Assembly (NCBI RefSeq): GCF_900188355.1 | Contig: NZ_FZNX01000001.1 | Location: forward strand, 69,501 to 133,500 | Reading direction: 5' to 3' | DNA: 64,000 bases | Origin: Lutibacter flavus | GTDB lineage: Bacteria > Bacteroidota > Bacteroidia > Flavobacteriales > Flavobacteriaceae | Shown: piece by piece, positions 36,604 through 46,896 of the stretch | Numbering within the stretch: position 1 is the first letter of the stretch | Layout of the letters: the number at the start of each line of letters is the position of its first letter | The notes under the pieces: generated by a model | What the model was told of the DNA's origin: nothing | What the model saw: only the letters and a program-made list of their open reading frames with translations | Database searches by the model: none | Position numbers and translations under genes: made by a program

Positions 36604-37554
36604 GTGGAGTTACAATTTTCAATTATCGTTCCTGTTTATAATCGACCTCAAGAAATTGAAGAGTTGTTGGCGAGTTTAACCAAGCAAACGTATCAAAAGA
36701 ATTTTGAGATTGTTATTGTTGAAGATGGCTCGGAAAATATTTCAAAGGAAATTGTTGATAGTTATTCGAAAGAGCTGAGCATTAAATATTTCTTAAAAGA
36801 AAACACAGGAGCAGGAGCAAGCAGAAATTTTGGAATGCAACATGCAACGGGTAATTACTTTATAATTTTTGATTCGGATTGTTTAATCCCTGAAAATTAT
36901 TTAGTGGAAGTTGAAAAAGCATTAACTACAAATTATACCGATGCTTTTGGTGGAGCCGATGCTGCACACGAATCTTTTACCACAGTTCAAAAAGCTATAA
37001 ATTATAGTATGACTTCCTTTTTTACTACTGGCGGAATTCGTGGAAGTAAAAAAGCAGTTGATAAATTTCAACCAAGAAGTTTTAATTTGGGAATTTCTAA
37101 AAAAGCTTTTGAAGCAACCAAAGGTTTTAGTAAAATGAAAATAGGGGAAGATATTGACCTAACTTTTAGATTGTGGGAACATAATTTTGAAACACAGTTT
37201 ATTGAGAATGCCTTTGTATATCATAAAAGAAGATCTACGTTTCAACAATTTTTTAAACAGACTTTTGCATTTGGAAATGGGCGTCCATTTTTAAATAAAA
37301 AATATCCAAATACAGCTAAAATCACTTATTGGTTTCCTTCTTTGTTTATTACTTCTTTATTTAGTGCAATCTTGTTTTATATGTTAGGAATAAAGTTATT
37401 TTTAGGTTTTTTTGCGATTTATTTTATAGTGATATTTTTAGATTCACTAATTAAAAACAAAAATTTATCCGTTGCTTTCTACAGTATAATTACAACTTTA
37501 ATTCAGTTTTTTGGCTACGGTTTAGGATTTATAAAAGGATTACTGACAGAGTAA
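36604..37554 (+). CDS. Family 2 glycosyltransferase with C-terminal membrane segments
   Basis: The protein transfers a sugar from a nucleotide sugar to an unknown acceptor. I choose the GTG at 36604 (316 residues), because the frame upstream runs through a terminator hairpin and a promoter-like element. The GT-A fold starts at once with FSIIVPVYNRPQEIEELL, the metal-binding motif is IIFDSDCLIPENY, and the acceptor-side acidic motif is IGEDIDLTFRLW. Two or three hydrophobic helices at residues about 230-300 attach it to the inner membrane. No other glycan genes are nearby. Confidence 0.88.
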   Translation: MELQFSIIVPVYNRPQEIEELLASLTKQTYQKNFEIVIVEDGSENISKEIVDSYSKELSIKYFLKENTGAGASRNFGMQHATGNYFIIFDSDCLIPENYLVEVEKALTTNYTDAFGGADAAHESFTTVQKAINYSMTSFFTTGGIRGSKKAVDKFQPRSFNLGISKKAFEATKGFSKMKIGEDIDLTFRLWEHNFETQFIENAFVYHKRRSTFQQFFKQTFAFGNGRPFLNKKYPNTAKITYWFPSLFITSLFSAILFYMLGIKLFLGFFAIYFIVIFLDSLIKNKNLSVAFYSIITTLIQFFGYGLGFIKGLLTE

Positions 37555-37651
37555 AATACTTCGTTTAAACAATAAATGGCTTTTATTTCTTTATTCGTAA
37601 TATTGAACAAAATGCTTCTGAACAAACGCATGAAAGAAAAACTTTTGAATT

Positions 37652-38017
37652 TTATTCTTTATTCAAGGTTTTTAAAGGAATAATTTCAATAAAATAATAA
37701 ATAATTGTTCCAACTATTCCAGTAAATATGAGTATTAAGGTCCACATTACTTTTTTGTTGGTATCATTTTCAGGATTATTATTTGTGTGCACTATGTAAT
37801 ATATTTTTATTCCTAAGCCTACAATTGCCATTAAAATTGCTAACAGAATAAACCACAATAATGATTGCATAAATTCTAAAGGAAATTCACCTTGACTGTG
37901 TTCTAATTCTATAATATTCTCAAAGAAAACAGTAAAAAAGAACATTAAAAATAAGGCAAGTAGAACTAGTGGTAAAAAAGTAAAAATTGATAACCAAAAC
38001 TTTGTAGAAGATTTCAT
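37652..38017 (-). CDS. Small three-helix membrane protein, PLDc_N-like
   Basis: The 121-residue protein has three hydrophobic helices (residues about 10-32, 50-72 and 90-112) with a polar loop TNNNPENDTNKKVMW before the last. The final part, with KKVMWTLILIFTGIVGTIIY, resembles the phospholipase D N-terminal-like (PLDc_N) helix pair that occurs in many small membrane proteins without enzymatic function. Function unknown. It lies alone between the GT2 gene and clpC. Confidence 0.65.
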   Translation of the reverse strand: MKSSTKFWLSIFTFLPLVLLALFLMFFFTVFFENIIELEHSQGEFPLEFMQSLLWFILLAILMAIVGLGIKIYYIVHTNNNPENDTNKKVMWTLILIFTGIVGTIIYYFIEIIPLKTLNKE

Positions 38018-38076
38018 AATTATATAATTAAAATTACTTCAATAAATTTACTAAATAATTACTTATAAATTATGGC

Positions 38077-38113
38077 AAAAAAAATCCAGATATTTTTTTT
38101 AAAATATCTGGAT
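38077..38113 (-). terminator. Intrinsic terminator of clpC
   Basis: A perfect 13-bp inverted repeat (ATCCAGATATTTT and complement, 4-base loop) is followed on the minus strand by eight T. Confidence 0.95.
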
Positions 38114-38139
38114 AAATTATTTCCTAAAAAAGATTGCCG

Positions 38140-40677
38140 TTATTCCTCAATCTTCTTTTTTCCTTTAGTAATTTTTATTGTTAACTCTTTTGTTTTTTTA
38201 TCTAAATCCATAAAAATAGAGTCTCCTTCAGTAAGTTTAGAATTTACAATTTCTTCTGCTAAAGCATCTTCAATATATTTTTGAATAGCACGTTTTAAAG
38301 GACGTGCTCCATATTGCTTATCAAAACCTTTATCTGCAATATAATCTTTTGCTTCATCAGTAAGTTTAAGGTTGTAACCTAAACCTTCAATTCGTTTTAC
38401 TAATTTACTTAATTCAATGTCAATAATTGAATGAATATCTTCACGTTCTAATGCGTTGAAAACAATTACATCATCAATTCTATTTAAAAATTCAGGAGCA
38501 AAAGATTTTTTAAGTGCATTTTCAATCACTTTTTTAGCATTTGCATCTTCTTGTTCTTTTTTAGATGAAGTTCCAAAGCCAACTCCTGTTCCAAAGTCTT
38601 TTAATTGACGTGAACCAATGTTAGAAGTCATAATAATTATGGTATTTCTAAAGTCAATTTTTCTACCAAGACTGTCGGTTATATGTCCGTCATCTAAAAT
38701 TTGTAAAAGCATATTAAATACATCAGGATGTGCTTTTTCAATTTCATCTAACAATACAACAGCATATGGTTTACGTCTAATTTTCTCGGTTAATTGCCCG
38801 CCTTCTTCATAACCAACATAACCTGGAGGAGCACCAATTAAACGAGAAATAGCGAATTTCTCCATATACTCACTCATATCAATTCTAACCAAAGCATCTT
38901 CATTATCAAATAATTCCGTTGCTAAAACTTTCGCAAGCTGTGTTTTACCAACCCCAGTTTGACCTAAAAATATAAATGAACCAATTGGCTTATTTGGATC
39001 TTTTAATCCAACACGGTTTCTCTGAATAGCCTTAACTACTTTGGCAACCGCTTCGTCTTGACCAATAACTTTCCCTTTTATAAGATTTGGTAAATCATGC
39101 AATCTGTGACTTTCAGCTTCTGCAACTCTGTTAACTGGAATTCCAGTCATCATAGAAACTACTTCGGCAACATTATCTTCAGTTACAATTTCACGATTTA
39201 ATTTAGAGGCTTCTTCCCATTTTTGTTGTTCAATTTTTAAAGAACTCTCAATTCTCTTTTCATCATCACGAAGTCTAGCTGCTTCTTCATATTTTTGACC
39301 ATTAACAGCAGCAGTTTTATCTGTTTTAATTTTTTCTAATTGTTTCTCCAGTTGAAGTACTTCTTTTGGAACAACAATATTTGTAATGTGAATACGAGAA
39401 CCTGCCTCATCCATTGCGTCAATAGCTTTGTCAGGAAGAAACCGATCCGTCATATATCTATTGGTTAAATTTACACAAGCTTTAATGGCATCGTTTGTAT
39501 AAGTTACCAAATGATGATCTTCATATTTATCTTTAATATTTTCTAATATTTGAATTGTTTCTTCAACCGAGGTTGGTTCTACTATTACTTTTTGAAATCT
39601 TCTTTCTAAAGCACCGTCTTTTTCAATATTGGTTCTAAATTCATCTAACGTTGTGGCTCCAATACATTGAATTTCACCTCTTGCTAAAGCAGGTTTTAAC
39701 ATATTTGAAGCATCTAAAGAACCAGTTGCACCACCTGCGCCTACAATGGTATGAATTTCGTCAATAAATAAAATTATATCATCATTTTTCTCAAGTTCAT
39801 TCATTAAAGCTTTCATTCGCTCTTCAAACTGACCTCTATATTTTGTTCCGGCAACTAAACTTGCTAAATCTAAGGAAACAATACGTTTATTAAATAAAAT
39901 TCGAGAAACTTTTCGTTGATGAATTCGTAAAGCCAAACCTTCAGCTATTGCAGATTTACCTACTCCTGGTTCCCCAATTAACATTGGATTGTTCTTTTTT
40001 CTTCGGCTTAAAATTTGAGAAACGCGTTCTATTTCTTTTTTTCTACCAACAACAGGATCTAGACCACCTTCTTCGGCCAAACGAGTTAAATCACGTCCAA
40101 AATTATCTAAAACAGGAGTTTTTGATTTCTTTTGAGGAGCTTGTTCTCCTTTGGATTGCTCAAATGGATTTGATTTTGGTGATTCAAAATCATCATTAGA
40201 GCTATTTTCAGCTTTAGGTAAATCTATTTCTTCATCTAAATACAATTGCTTAAATATGGTTTTAACATCTTCATAGCTAGCATCAAAGTTATGTAATAAC
40301 TTTGTAGTAGGATCATTCTCATTTCGTAAAATACATAACAATAAATGCGCTGTATTTACGGATTCACTTTGATATAATTTCGCTTCTAAAAAAGTTGTTT
40401 TTAAGGCTTTTTCAGCTTGTTTGGTTAAGCGTAAACTTTTCTTTTCATTGGATATCTCAATGCTAGGATTTATTGGGCTTAAGCTTTCAATTTTTTTACG
40501 TAAATGATCAAGATTTATATCTAGAGTATTTAATATATCGATTGCTTTACCATTCCCTTTTCTAATTAGGCCTAACATTAGGTGTTCTGTTCCAATAAAA
40601 TCATGACCCAATCTTAACGCTTCTTCCTTGCTGTATGCAATTACATCTTTTACTTTTGGTGAAAAATTATCGTCCAT
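38140..40677 (-). CDS. clpC: ATP-dependent Clp protease ATP-binding subunit ClpC
   Basis: ClpC unfolds proteins for ClpP degradation. The 845-residue protein has two Clp N-terminal repeats (residues about 5-140), a first AAA+ domain with Walker A IGEPGVGKSAIAEG, a short UVR-type segment (KYEEAARLRDDEKRIESSL) and a second AAA+ domain with LGQTGVGKTQLAKVL. The C-terminal domain ends in a lysine-rich stretch. The UVR/M-domain identifies ClpC rather than ClpB or ClpA. It is transcribed divergently from gyrA, with a 258-base A/T-rich gap. Confidence 0.96.
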   Translation of the reverse strand: MDDNFSPKVKDVIAYSKEEALRLGHDFIGTEHLMLGLIRKGNGKAIDILNTLDINLDHLRKKIESLSPINPSIEISNEKKSLRLTKQAEKALKTTFLEAKLYQSESVNTAHLLLCILRNENDPTTKLLHNFDASYEDVKTIFKQLYLDEEIDLPKAENSSNDDFESPKSNPFEQSKGEQAPQKKSKTPVLDNFGRDLTRLAEEGGLDPVVGRKKEIERVSQILSRRKKNNPMLIGEPGVGKSAIAEGLALRIHQRKVSRILFNKRIVSLDLASLVAGTKYRGQFEERMKALMNELEKNDDIILFIDEIHTIVGAGGATGSLDASNMLKPALARGEIQCIGATTLDEFRTNIEKDGALERRFQKVIVEPTSVEETIQILENIKDKYEDHHLVTYTNDAIKACVNLTNRYMTDRFLPDKAIDAMDEAGSRIHITNIVVPKEVLQLEKQLEKIKTDKTAAVNGQKYEEAARLRDDEKRIESSLKIEQQKWEEASKLNREIVTEDNVAEVVSMMTGIPVNRVAEAESHRLHDLPNLIKGKVIGQDEAVAKVVKAIQRNRVGLKDPNKPIGSFIFLGQTGVGKTQLAKVLATELFDNEDALVRIDMSEYMEKFAISRLIGAPPGYVGYEEGGQLTEKIRRKPYAVVLLDEIEKAHPDVFNMLLQILDDGHITDSLGRKIDFRNTIIIMTSNIGSRQLKDFGTGVGFGTSSKKEQEDANAKKVIENALKKSFAPEFLNRIDDVIVFNALEREDIHSIIDIELSKLVKRIEGLGYNLKLTDEAKDYIADKGFDKQYGARPLKRAIQKYIEDALAEEIVNSKLTEGDSIFMDLDKKTKELTIKITKGKKKIEE

Positions 40678-40935
40678 TATATTATGTTTATATTGTAAAA
40701 TTAACTGATTTTTTTCTTTTTTTAATACAAAAACAACACCACTTTTTTATTAATTATTTTTTGAATGTAATTTTACGAATTAAAAACGCTGTAAATCAAG
40801 TACTTAAATACTAATTTTTTCAACTATTTATTGTTGATAAATATTATAAAAACAAGGTGGGTTTTAAGTTGTAAAAAAGTGAAAAATTGTATATTGCTTT
40901 GTTAAAATATGACACTAAAATAAATTAAAAAACAT

Positions 40936-43449
40936 ATGGCAGACGGAGAAAAACTGATACCAATAAATATTGAAGATGAAATGAAATCTGCTTACATTGA
41001 TTATTCAATGTCAGTAATAGTTTCAAGAGCACTTCCAGATGTGCGAGATGGTTTAAAACCTGTACACAGAAGGGTATTATTTGGTATGCATGAATTAGGA
41101 ATTAAAGCAACCGGATCTTATAAAAAATCAGCAAGAATAGTTGGGGAAGTATTAGGGAAGTATCACCCGCATGGAGATACATCTGTATACGACTCTATGG
41201 TACGGATGGCTCAAAATTGGAGCGTACGTTATATGATGGTTGATGGTCAAGGTAACTTTGGGTCTGTAGATGGTGATAGCCCGGCGGCAATGCGTTATAC
41301 TGAAGTACGCATGCAAAAAATTTCTGAAGAAATGCTTGCAGATATCGAGAAGGATACGGTTGATCATAAACTAAACTTTGATGATACTTTAAATGAGCCA
41401 ACAGTATTACCTACAAGAATTCCTAACTTGTTAGTAAATGGAGCATCAGGTATTGCAGTGGGTATGGCTACAAATATGGCTCCGCACAATTTAACAGAAG
41501 TTATTAATGGAACCCTTGCATATATTGATAATAGAGAGATTGAAATCTCTGAATTAATGCAGCATATTAAAGCTCCTGATTTTCCTACAGGTGGTATAAT
41601 TTATGGTTACGAGGGCGTTAAAGAAGCTTTTGAAACAGGTAGAGGGAGAATTGTAATGCGTGCAAAAGCTACTATTGAAGAGGTTCAGGGTAGGGAATGT
41701 ATTATTGTTACTGAAATTCCATATCAGGTTAACAAAGCAGATATGATTAAAAAAACTGCTGATTTAGTTAACGAAAAGAAATTAGAAGGAATCGCTAATA
41801 TTAGAGATGAATCTGATAGAAATGGAATGCGTATTGTTTATATTTTAAAACGTGATGCAATTCCTAACATTGTTTTAAATAAATTATATAAATATACAGG
41901 TTTACAAACTTCATTTAGTGTTAATAACATTGCATTAGTAAACGGACGACCAGAACAATTAAACTTAAAGCAATTAATTCATTATTTTGTTGAACATAGA
42001 CATGAAGTTATTGTTAGACGAACTGAATTTGAACTTAAAAAAGCGGAAGCTAGAGCTCATATTTTAGAAGGATTAATTATTGCAAGTGATAATATTGATG
42101 AAGTAATCAAGATTATTAGAGCTTCTTCAAATGCAGATGAAGCAAGAGAAAGTTTAATAGAACGTTTTGAATTATCTGAAATTCAAGCTAAGGCAATTGT
42201 TGAAATGCGTTTGCGTCAATTAACTGGTTTAGAGCAAGATAAATTACGTGCTGAATATGATGGAATTATAAAGTTAATTGCAGATTTAAAAGATATTTTA
42301 GGGAACGAAGTTAGACGTTACGAAATAATTAAAGAAGAACTTACTACAATTAGAGATAAATATGGTGATGATAGAAGATCTGTAATTGAATATGCAGGTG
42401 GTGATTTATCAATTGAAGATATGATTCCTAATTCTAAAGTAATTGTTACTATTTCACATGCAGGTTATGTGAAAAGAACAAACTTGGAAGAATATAAAGT
42501 TCAGAACAGAGGTGGTAGAGGTCAAAAAGGTGTATCTACAAGAAATGAAGATTTCTTAGAGCATTTATTTGTTGGTACCAACCATCAATATATGTTGTTC
42601 TTTACTCAAAAAGGTAAAGTATTTTGGATGCGTGTTTATGAAATTCCAGAGGGAGGTAAAACCTCAAAAGGTAGAGCGCTTCAAAATTTAATAAATATTG
42701 AACAAGACGATAAAGTAAAAGCATTCTTAGTTACTGAAGATTTAAAGAATGAAGATTATGTAAATAGTCATTATATAATAATGGCAACTAAAAAAGGTCA
42801 AGTAAAAAAGACTTCTTTAGAACAATATTCTCGTCCAAGAACAAATGGTATTAATGCAATTACAATTAGAGAAGATGATGAATTGTTAGAAGCAAAATTA
42901 ACAACTGGAGATAGTCAAGTAATGATTGCGCTAAAATCTGGTAAATCAATTCGATTTGAGGAAGAGAAAACACGTCCAATGGGTAGAAATGCATCGGGTG
43001 TTCGTGGTATTACTTTGTCAAATGATAAGGATGAAGTTGTTGGAATGATTGCTGTTAATAATCAAGAAAGCAACATTCTTGTTGTTTCAGAAAATGGATA
43101 TGGAAAAAGATCTAGCCTTGAAGATTATAGAATAACAAATAGAGGTGGTAAAGGAGTTAAAACTATTAATGTAACTGAAAAAACAGGTGGTTTAGTTGCC
43201 ATAAAAGAAGTAACAGATGATGATGATTTAATGATTATAAATAAATCAGGTATTACTATTAGACTTGCTGTTTCGGATTTACGTGTTATGGGAAGAGCTA
43301 CACAAGGTGTTAAATTAATTAATATAAAAGATAACGATTCAATTGCAGCAGTGGCAAAAGTAATGCATGAAGACGATGAAGAAATAGATGTTGATGAAAA
43401 TGGCACGGAAATTGAAAACAACAATGAAGAGAGTACAAATCAAGAATAA
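40936..43449 (+). CDS. gyrA: DNA gyrase subunit A
   Basis: GyrA cleaves and rejoins DNA in the gyrase tetramer. The 837-residue protein has the catalytic Tyr121 ([10 protein letters not shown]). The quinolone-resistance region reads [17 protein letters not shown], so threonine stands where E. coli has Ser83, a natural variant also known in other species. The GyrA box [10 protein letters not shown] in the C-terminal domain distinguishes it from ParC. The tail (after residue about 810) is strongly acidic. A TPR gene follows after 21 bases and may be co-transcribed. Confidence 0.97.
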   Translation: MADGEKLIPINIEDEMKSAYIDYSMSVIVSRALPDVRDGLKPVHRRVLFGMHELGIKATGSYKKSARIVGEVLGKYHPHGDTSVYDSMVRMAQNWSVRYMMVDGQGNFGSVDGDSPAAMRYTEVRMQKISEEMLADIEKDTVDHKLNFDDTLNEPTVLPTRIPNLLVNGASGIAVGMATNMAPHNLTEVINGTLAYIDNREIEISELMQHIKAPDFPTGGIIYGYEGVKEAFETGRGRIVMRAKATIEEVQGRECIIVTEIPYQVNKADMIKKTADLVNEKKLEGIANIRDESDRNGMRIVYILKRDAIPNIVLNKLYKYTGLQTSFSVNNIALVNGRPEQLNLKQLIHYFVEHRHEVIVRRTEFELKKAEARAHILEGLIIASDNIDEVIKIIRASSNADEARESLIERFELSEIQAKAIVEMRLRQLTGLEQDKLRAEYDGIIKLIADLKDILGNEVRRYEIIKEELTTIRDKYGDDRRSVIEYAGGDLSIEDMIPNSKVIVTISHAGYVKRTNLEEYKVQNRGGRGQKGVSTRNEDFLEHLFVGTNHQYMLFFTQKGKVFWMRVYEIPEGGKTSKGRALQNLINIEQDDKVKAFLVTEDLKNEDYVNSHYIIMATKKGQVKKTSLEQYSRPRTNGINAITIREDDELLEAKLTTGDSQVMIALKSGKSIRFEEEKTRPMGRNASGVRGITLSNDKDEVVGMIAVNNQESNILVVSENGYGKRSSLEDYRITNRGGKGVKTINVTEKTGGLVAIKEVTDDDDLMIINKSGITIRLAVSDLRVMGRATQGVKLINIKDNDSIAAVAKVMHEDDEEIDVDENGTEIENNNEESTNQE

Positions 43450-43470
43450 ATTAAGAATAAATCAATTAAA

Positions 43471-44748
43471 ATGAAGAAACAATTAATAATTCTGTCTGCT
43501 TTTTTAATTAGTATGACAGTGTTCGGACAAAAAAATGAAATAAAAACGGCTGAAAAGGCAATTAAATCTAGTGATTTTTCAACAGCAATTTCTGCCTTAA
43601 ATCAAGCTGAAGGTTTAATAGGTGAAGCAGATCAAAAAACCAAGGCTAAATTTTACTATTTAAAAGGGATGGCTTTATATCAAAATGGAGCAAATACAAA
43701 TGTAGAAGAAGTAGGCGCCGCATTTAACCAATTGCTTGATTATGAAAAAGAGTCAAAGAAGTTTAAATACACTACTGAAGTAGGAGGATTAATAAACACA
43801 TTGGTTCAAAATATTGCAGGTAAAGCGAGTACAGATTATGAGGTTGCAGTTGCATCTAAATCTCCTGAAGATTATTTAAAAGCAGCCAAAGGATTTTCAC
43901 AAGTTTATGCTTTAAGCCCTGCTGATACAACGTTTTTAGACAATGCTGCCTTGGTTTATTTTTATGGGGAAGATTACAATACTTCAAAAGACATTTATGA
44001 AAAATTGTTGGATCTAAATTATACAGGAATTACAACTGTTTATATTGCTACAAATAAAGTAAATGGTGAAGAAGTAACTTATCCAGACAAAAAAAGAATG
44101 GATTTAGATGTTAAATTGGGTGTTTCTGAGAATCCAAGAGTTGAAGCCAAAGAATCAAGACGTGAAATGATTTTTAAAAATTTAGCACAAAATTATGCAA
44201 TGCTTGAGAATCCTGAAAAAGCTTTAGAAGTTATAGCAGAGGGAAGAAAAGAATTCCCAACAAGTTATTCTTTATTAATTGATGAAGCAAATATGTACTA
44301 TAAAGCAGGTGATAATGTTAAATTTAAGGAAAAATTAGAAGAAGCAATTAGTCTTAATCCAACAGAGCCAACTTTATATTATAATGTAGGTGTTATGAAT
44401 ATGGATCAAGGAAATATTGATGAAGCTATAAAGTATTTTGAAAAAGCAATTGAGTTAAAGCCTGATTATTCAGATGCTTATAATAATATTGGAGCCGCAA
44501 TAATAGAAAAGGCAGCACCAATAATTGAGGAAATGAACAAGAGTTTATCAGATTTTGCAAAGTATGATAAATTACAAGCGCAACAATTTGAAATTTATAA
44601 AGAGGCATTGCCATCTTATGAAAAAGCTTATGAATACAATCCAAAGAGTTTAAATGTAATTCAAACATTAATGGGTTTATATGAAAATCTTGAAATGACA
44701 GATAAACTGAATGAGATTAAAGTAGTTTATAATGAATTAAAAGGATAA
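43471..44748 (+). CDS. Exported tetratricopeptide-repeat protein
   Basis: The 425-residue protein has a signal peptide (QLIILSAFLISMTVFGQ) and a helical repeat region. Clear TPR units include PTLYYNVGVMNMDQGNIDEA followed by IKYFEKAIELKPDYSDAYNN, and an earlier unit with AIKSSDFSTAISALNQAEG. TPR proteins act as scaffolds for protein complexes; the partner is unknown. It is 21 bases downstream of gyrA and ends before a strong bidirectional terminator. Confidence 0.85.
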   Translation: MKKQLIILSAFLISMTVFGQKNEIKTAEKAIKSSDFSTAISALNQAEGLIGEADQKTKAKFYYLKGMALYQNGANTNVEEVGAAFNQLLDYEKESKKFKYTTEVGGLINTLVQNIAGKASTDYEVAVASKSPEDYLKAAKGFSQVYALSPADTTFLDNAALVYFYGEDYNTSKDIYEKLLDLNYTGITTVYIATNKVNGEEVTYPDKKRMDLDVKLGVSENPRVEAKESRREMIFKNLAQNYAMLENPEKALEVIAEGRKEFPTSYSLLIDEANMYYKAGDNVKFKEKLEEAISLNPTEPTLYYNVGVMNMDQGNIDEAIKYFEKAIELKPDYSDAYNNIGAAIIEKAAPIIEEMNKSLSDFAKYDKLQAQQFEIYKEALPSYEKAYEYNPKSLNVIQTLMGLYENLEMTDKLNEIKVVYNELKG

Positions 44749-44765
44749 TCTTTTAAAAATAATAT

Positions 44766-44799
44766 AAAAAAACCTTTCAAATATTTGAAAGGTTTTTTT
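44766..44799. terminator. Bidirectional intrinsic terminator
   Basis: A fully symmetric 34-base palindrome with A7 at one end and T7 at the other (core AACCTTTCAAATATTTGAAAGG split by a tight turn) lies between the convergent TPR and NlpC/P60 genes. It can stop both transcripts. Confidence 0.93.
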
Positions 44800-45568
44800 A
44801 TATTATTTTTTTAATGACTCTTAGTTTGTGAGTATGTTTTTGGTCGTCTAAATTAAATATGCCACTATGGTCAATCATATCTATTCTAACTTTACCATGT
44901 GCATGTATTATATAGTTATCTTTCATAATGATTCCTACGTGTGTAATAATCCCTTCATTATTGTCAAAAAAAGCCAAATCTCCTGGCTCACTTTCTTCAA
45001 TAAAACTTAACACTTCTCCTTGGGTTGCTTGTTGTGAAGCATCACGTAATAAATTATATCCACATAGTTTATAAACCATTTGTGTTAAACCGGAACAATC
45101 AATTCCAAAAGGTGTTTTTCCTCCCCATAGATAGGGTGAATTTATATATTTGAATGCAATTTCAACAATTGATTCTTTAGGTAATTTTGTGTTAAAAATT
45201 TGACCTTCATAATGAAATTTGCTATTATTTATTAGAAGGTTTTGATTTTTGAAAAAGGGCAAGCTAGAACCCATTGTAATCATTGAAAAATTTTTATTTT
45301 CATCAGTTGCAAAATCAATTAATTCACCAGTAAAACAATTTTTTGAGTTTCTAATTTCATCATATATTTCTTCAGTAATTTCTTCATATTGCTTATTATC
45401 TATCCAGCCTTCATAGTTGTCAAAGGCAATTCTAATTTTACTCCATTTTTTTCTTGATTCTAATACCTTAAAATGTTCCCCAAATAACAATTGTGATACC
45501 ATTTCACTAGCATCGTTTGGTTCAATTCTTAAAGGAATAATACTTAAATTACAAATACCGTACTGCAT
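44798..45568 (-). CDS. SH3-like plus NlpC/P60 cell-wall peptidase
   Basis: The 256-residue protein is likely a gamma-D-glutamyl-L-diamino acid endopeptidase for peptidoglycan peptides. An N-terminal SH3-like region covers residues about 1-70 (LLFGEHFKVLESRKKWSKIR), a second SH3-like segment follows, and the NlpC/P60 domain begins near residue 130. Its catalytic cysteine is in GGKTPFGIDCSGLTQ, the histidines in THVGIIMKDNYIIHAHGKVR. No signal peptide is evident, so it may be cytoplasmic and used in wall-peptide recycling. Nine bases separate it from the upstream thiolase gene. Confidence 0.9.
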   Translation of the reverse strand: MQYGICNLSIIPLRIEPNDASEMVSQLLFGEHFKVLESRKKWSKIRIAFDNYEGWIDNKQYEEITEEIYDEIRNSKNCFTGELIDFATDENKNFSMITMGSSLPFFKNQNLLINNSKFHYEGQIFNTKLPKESIVEIAFKYINSPYLWGGKTPFGIDCSGLTQMVYKLCGYNLLRDASQQATQGEVLSFIEESEPGDLAFFDNNEGIITHVGIIMKDNYIIHAHGKVRIDMIDHSGIFNLDDQKHTHKLRVIKKII

Positions 45569-45577
45569 AAAATTAAA

Positions 45578-46753
45578 TTACATTCTTTCAATTATAATTG
45601 CACTTGCACCACCACCACCATTACATATTCCAGCAGCGCCAATTTTTGCGTTATTTTGTTCTAATATAGAAGTAAGAGCAATTACTATTCTTGCTCCAGA
45701 CATACCAAGAGGATGGCCTAATGATACAGCACCACCATTTACATTTACCTTCTTAGCATCTATGTCTAAAATTTTAGTATTGGCTAAACCTACAACTGCA
45801 AAAGCTTCGTTGAGTTCAAAATAATCAACATCATTTATTTCAATTCCAGCTTTTGCTAATGCTTTTGGTAACGCTTTTGCGGGCGCTGTAGTAAACCATT
45901 TTGGTTCTTGTGCAGCATCAGCATACCCTTTAATTCTAGCAATAGGTTTTAAATTTAAATCAGCAGCTTTTTCCGCACTCATTAAAATTAACGCAGCCGC
46001 ACCATCATTTAAGGTAGAAGCATTTGCCGCAGTTACAGTTCCATCTTTACTAAAAACAGGTCTTAAAGTTGGTATTTTATCTTTATTAATATTTTTGTAT
46101 TCTTCATCTTCAGAAAATAAAACAGGATCTCCTTTTCTTTGTGGAATTTCTACTGGAACAACTTCATTTTTAAAATTTCCATTTTCCCAGGCTTTTGCAG
46201 ATCGATTATACGATTCTATAGCAAAATTATCTTGGTCTTCCCTTGTGAAGTTGTATTCTTTTGCACATAAATCTCCACAAGTACCCATATGTTTTTGATC
46301 GTATACATCAGTTAAACCATCCAATAATAACCCATCAACAACATTTATGTTTCCAAGTTTTGTAGCTTTTCTACCTGAAATATAATGAGGGATACTACTC
46401 ATATTTTCCATACCTCCAGCAACAATAATCTCTGCATCACCAGTTTTAATTGCTTGAGCTGCAAGCATAATTGATTTCATTCCAGAAGAACAAACTTTGT
46501 TAATTGTAGTACAAGGAACGGTTTCTGGGATTCCTGCAAAAAGAGCAGCCTGTCTTGCTGGAGCCTGACCAAGTCCTGCAGAAATAACATTTCCCATAAA
46601 AACTTCATCAACCAAATTAGGATCTAATTTTATTTTATTTAAAGCTCCTTTTATGGCAATAGCACCTAATTTAGTAGCAGAAATATCTGCTAAACTACCT
46701 AAAAAGCTTCCAATTGGTGTTCTTGCTACAGCAACAATTACAACGTCTTTCAT
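45578..46753 (-). CDS. Acetyl-CoA C-acetyltransferase (thiolase)
   Basis: The enzyme condenses two acetyl-CoA or cleaves 3-ketoacyl-CoA. I start at the ATG at 46753 (391 residues, family length); an in-frame upstream start would add eleven residues unlike thiolases and overlap a promoter-like element at 46784-46791. Cys88 in TINKVCSSGMKS is the nucleophile, with the histidine in GGAVSLGHPLGMSGAR and the second cysteine in GICNGGGGAS. It may serve beta-oxidation or acetoacetyl-CoA formation. It is followed by the NlpC/P60 gene. Confidence 0.95.
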   Translation of the reverse strand: MKDVVIVAVARTPIGSFLGSLADISATKLGAIAIKGALNKIKLDPNLVDEVFMGNVISAGLGQAPARQAALFAGIPETVPCTTINKVCSSGMKSIMLAAQAIKTGDAEIIVAGGMENMSSIPHYISGRKATKLGNINVVDGLLLDGLTDVYDQKHMGTCGDLCAKEYNFTREDQDNFAIESYNRSAKAWENGNFKNEVVPVEIPQRKGDPVLFSEDEEYKNINKDKIPTLRPVFSKDGTVTAANASTLNDGAAALILMSAEKAADLNLKPIARIKGYADAAQEPKWFTTAPAKALPKALAKAGIEINDVDYFELNEAFAVVGLANTKILDIDAKKVNVNGGAVSLGHPLGMSGARIVIALTSILEQNNAKIGAAGICNGGGGASAIIIERM

Positions 46754-46896
46754 AATTAACTTATTTTCAATTGCGAATTTAATCAAATTTAAGGAATCTT
46801 TTTGTTTTTGGTATAGAGTTTATAACTGTAATAATTATTACTTATTATTAAATTAAGTTTTATAATTTACCTGAATAATTAATAACCCAAATATGT

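Noticed and set aside
40678-40935. A small RNA or regulatory palindrome in the clpC-gyrA gap
   Set aside because: The 258 bases are A/T-rich without a strong inverted repeat or a full promoter match; nothing could be supported beyond two divergent promoters.
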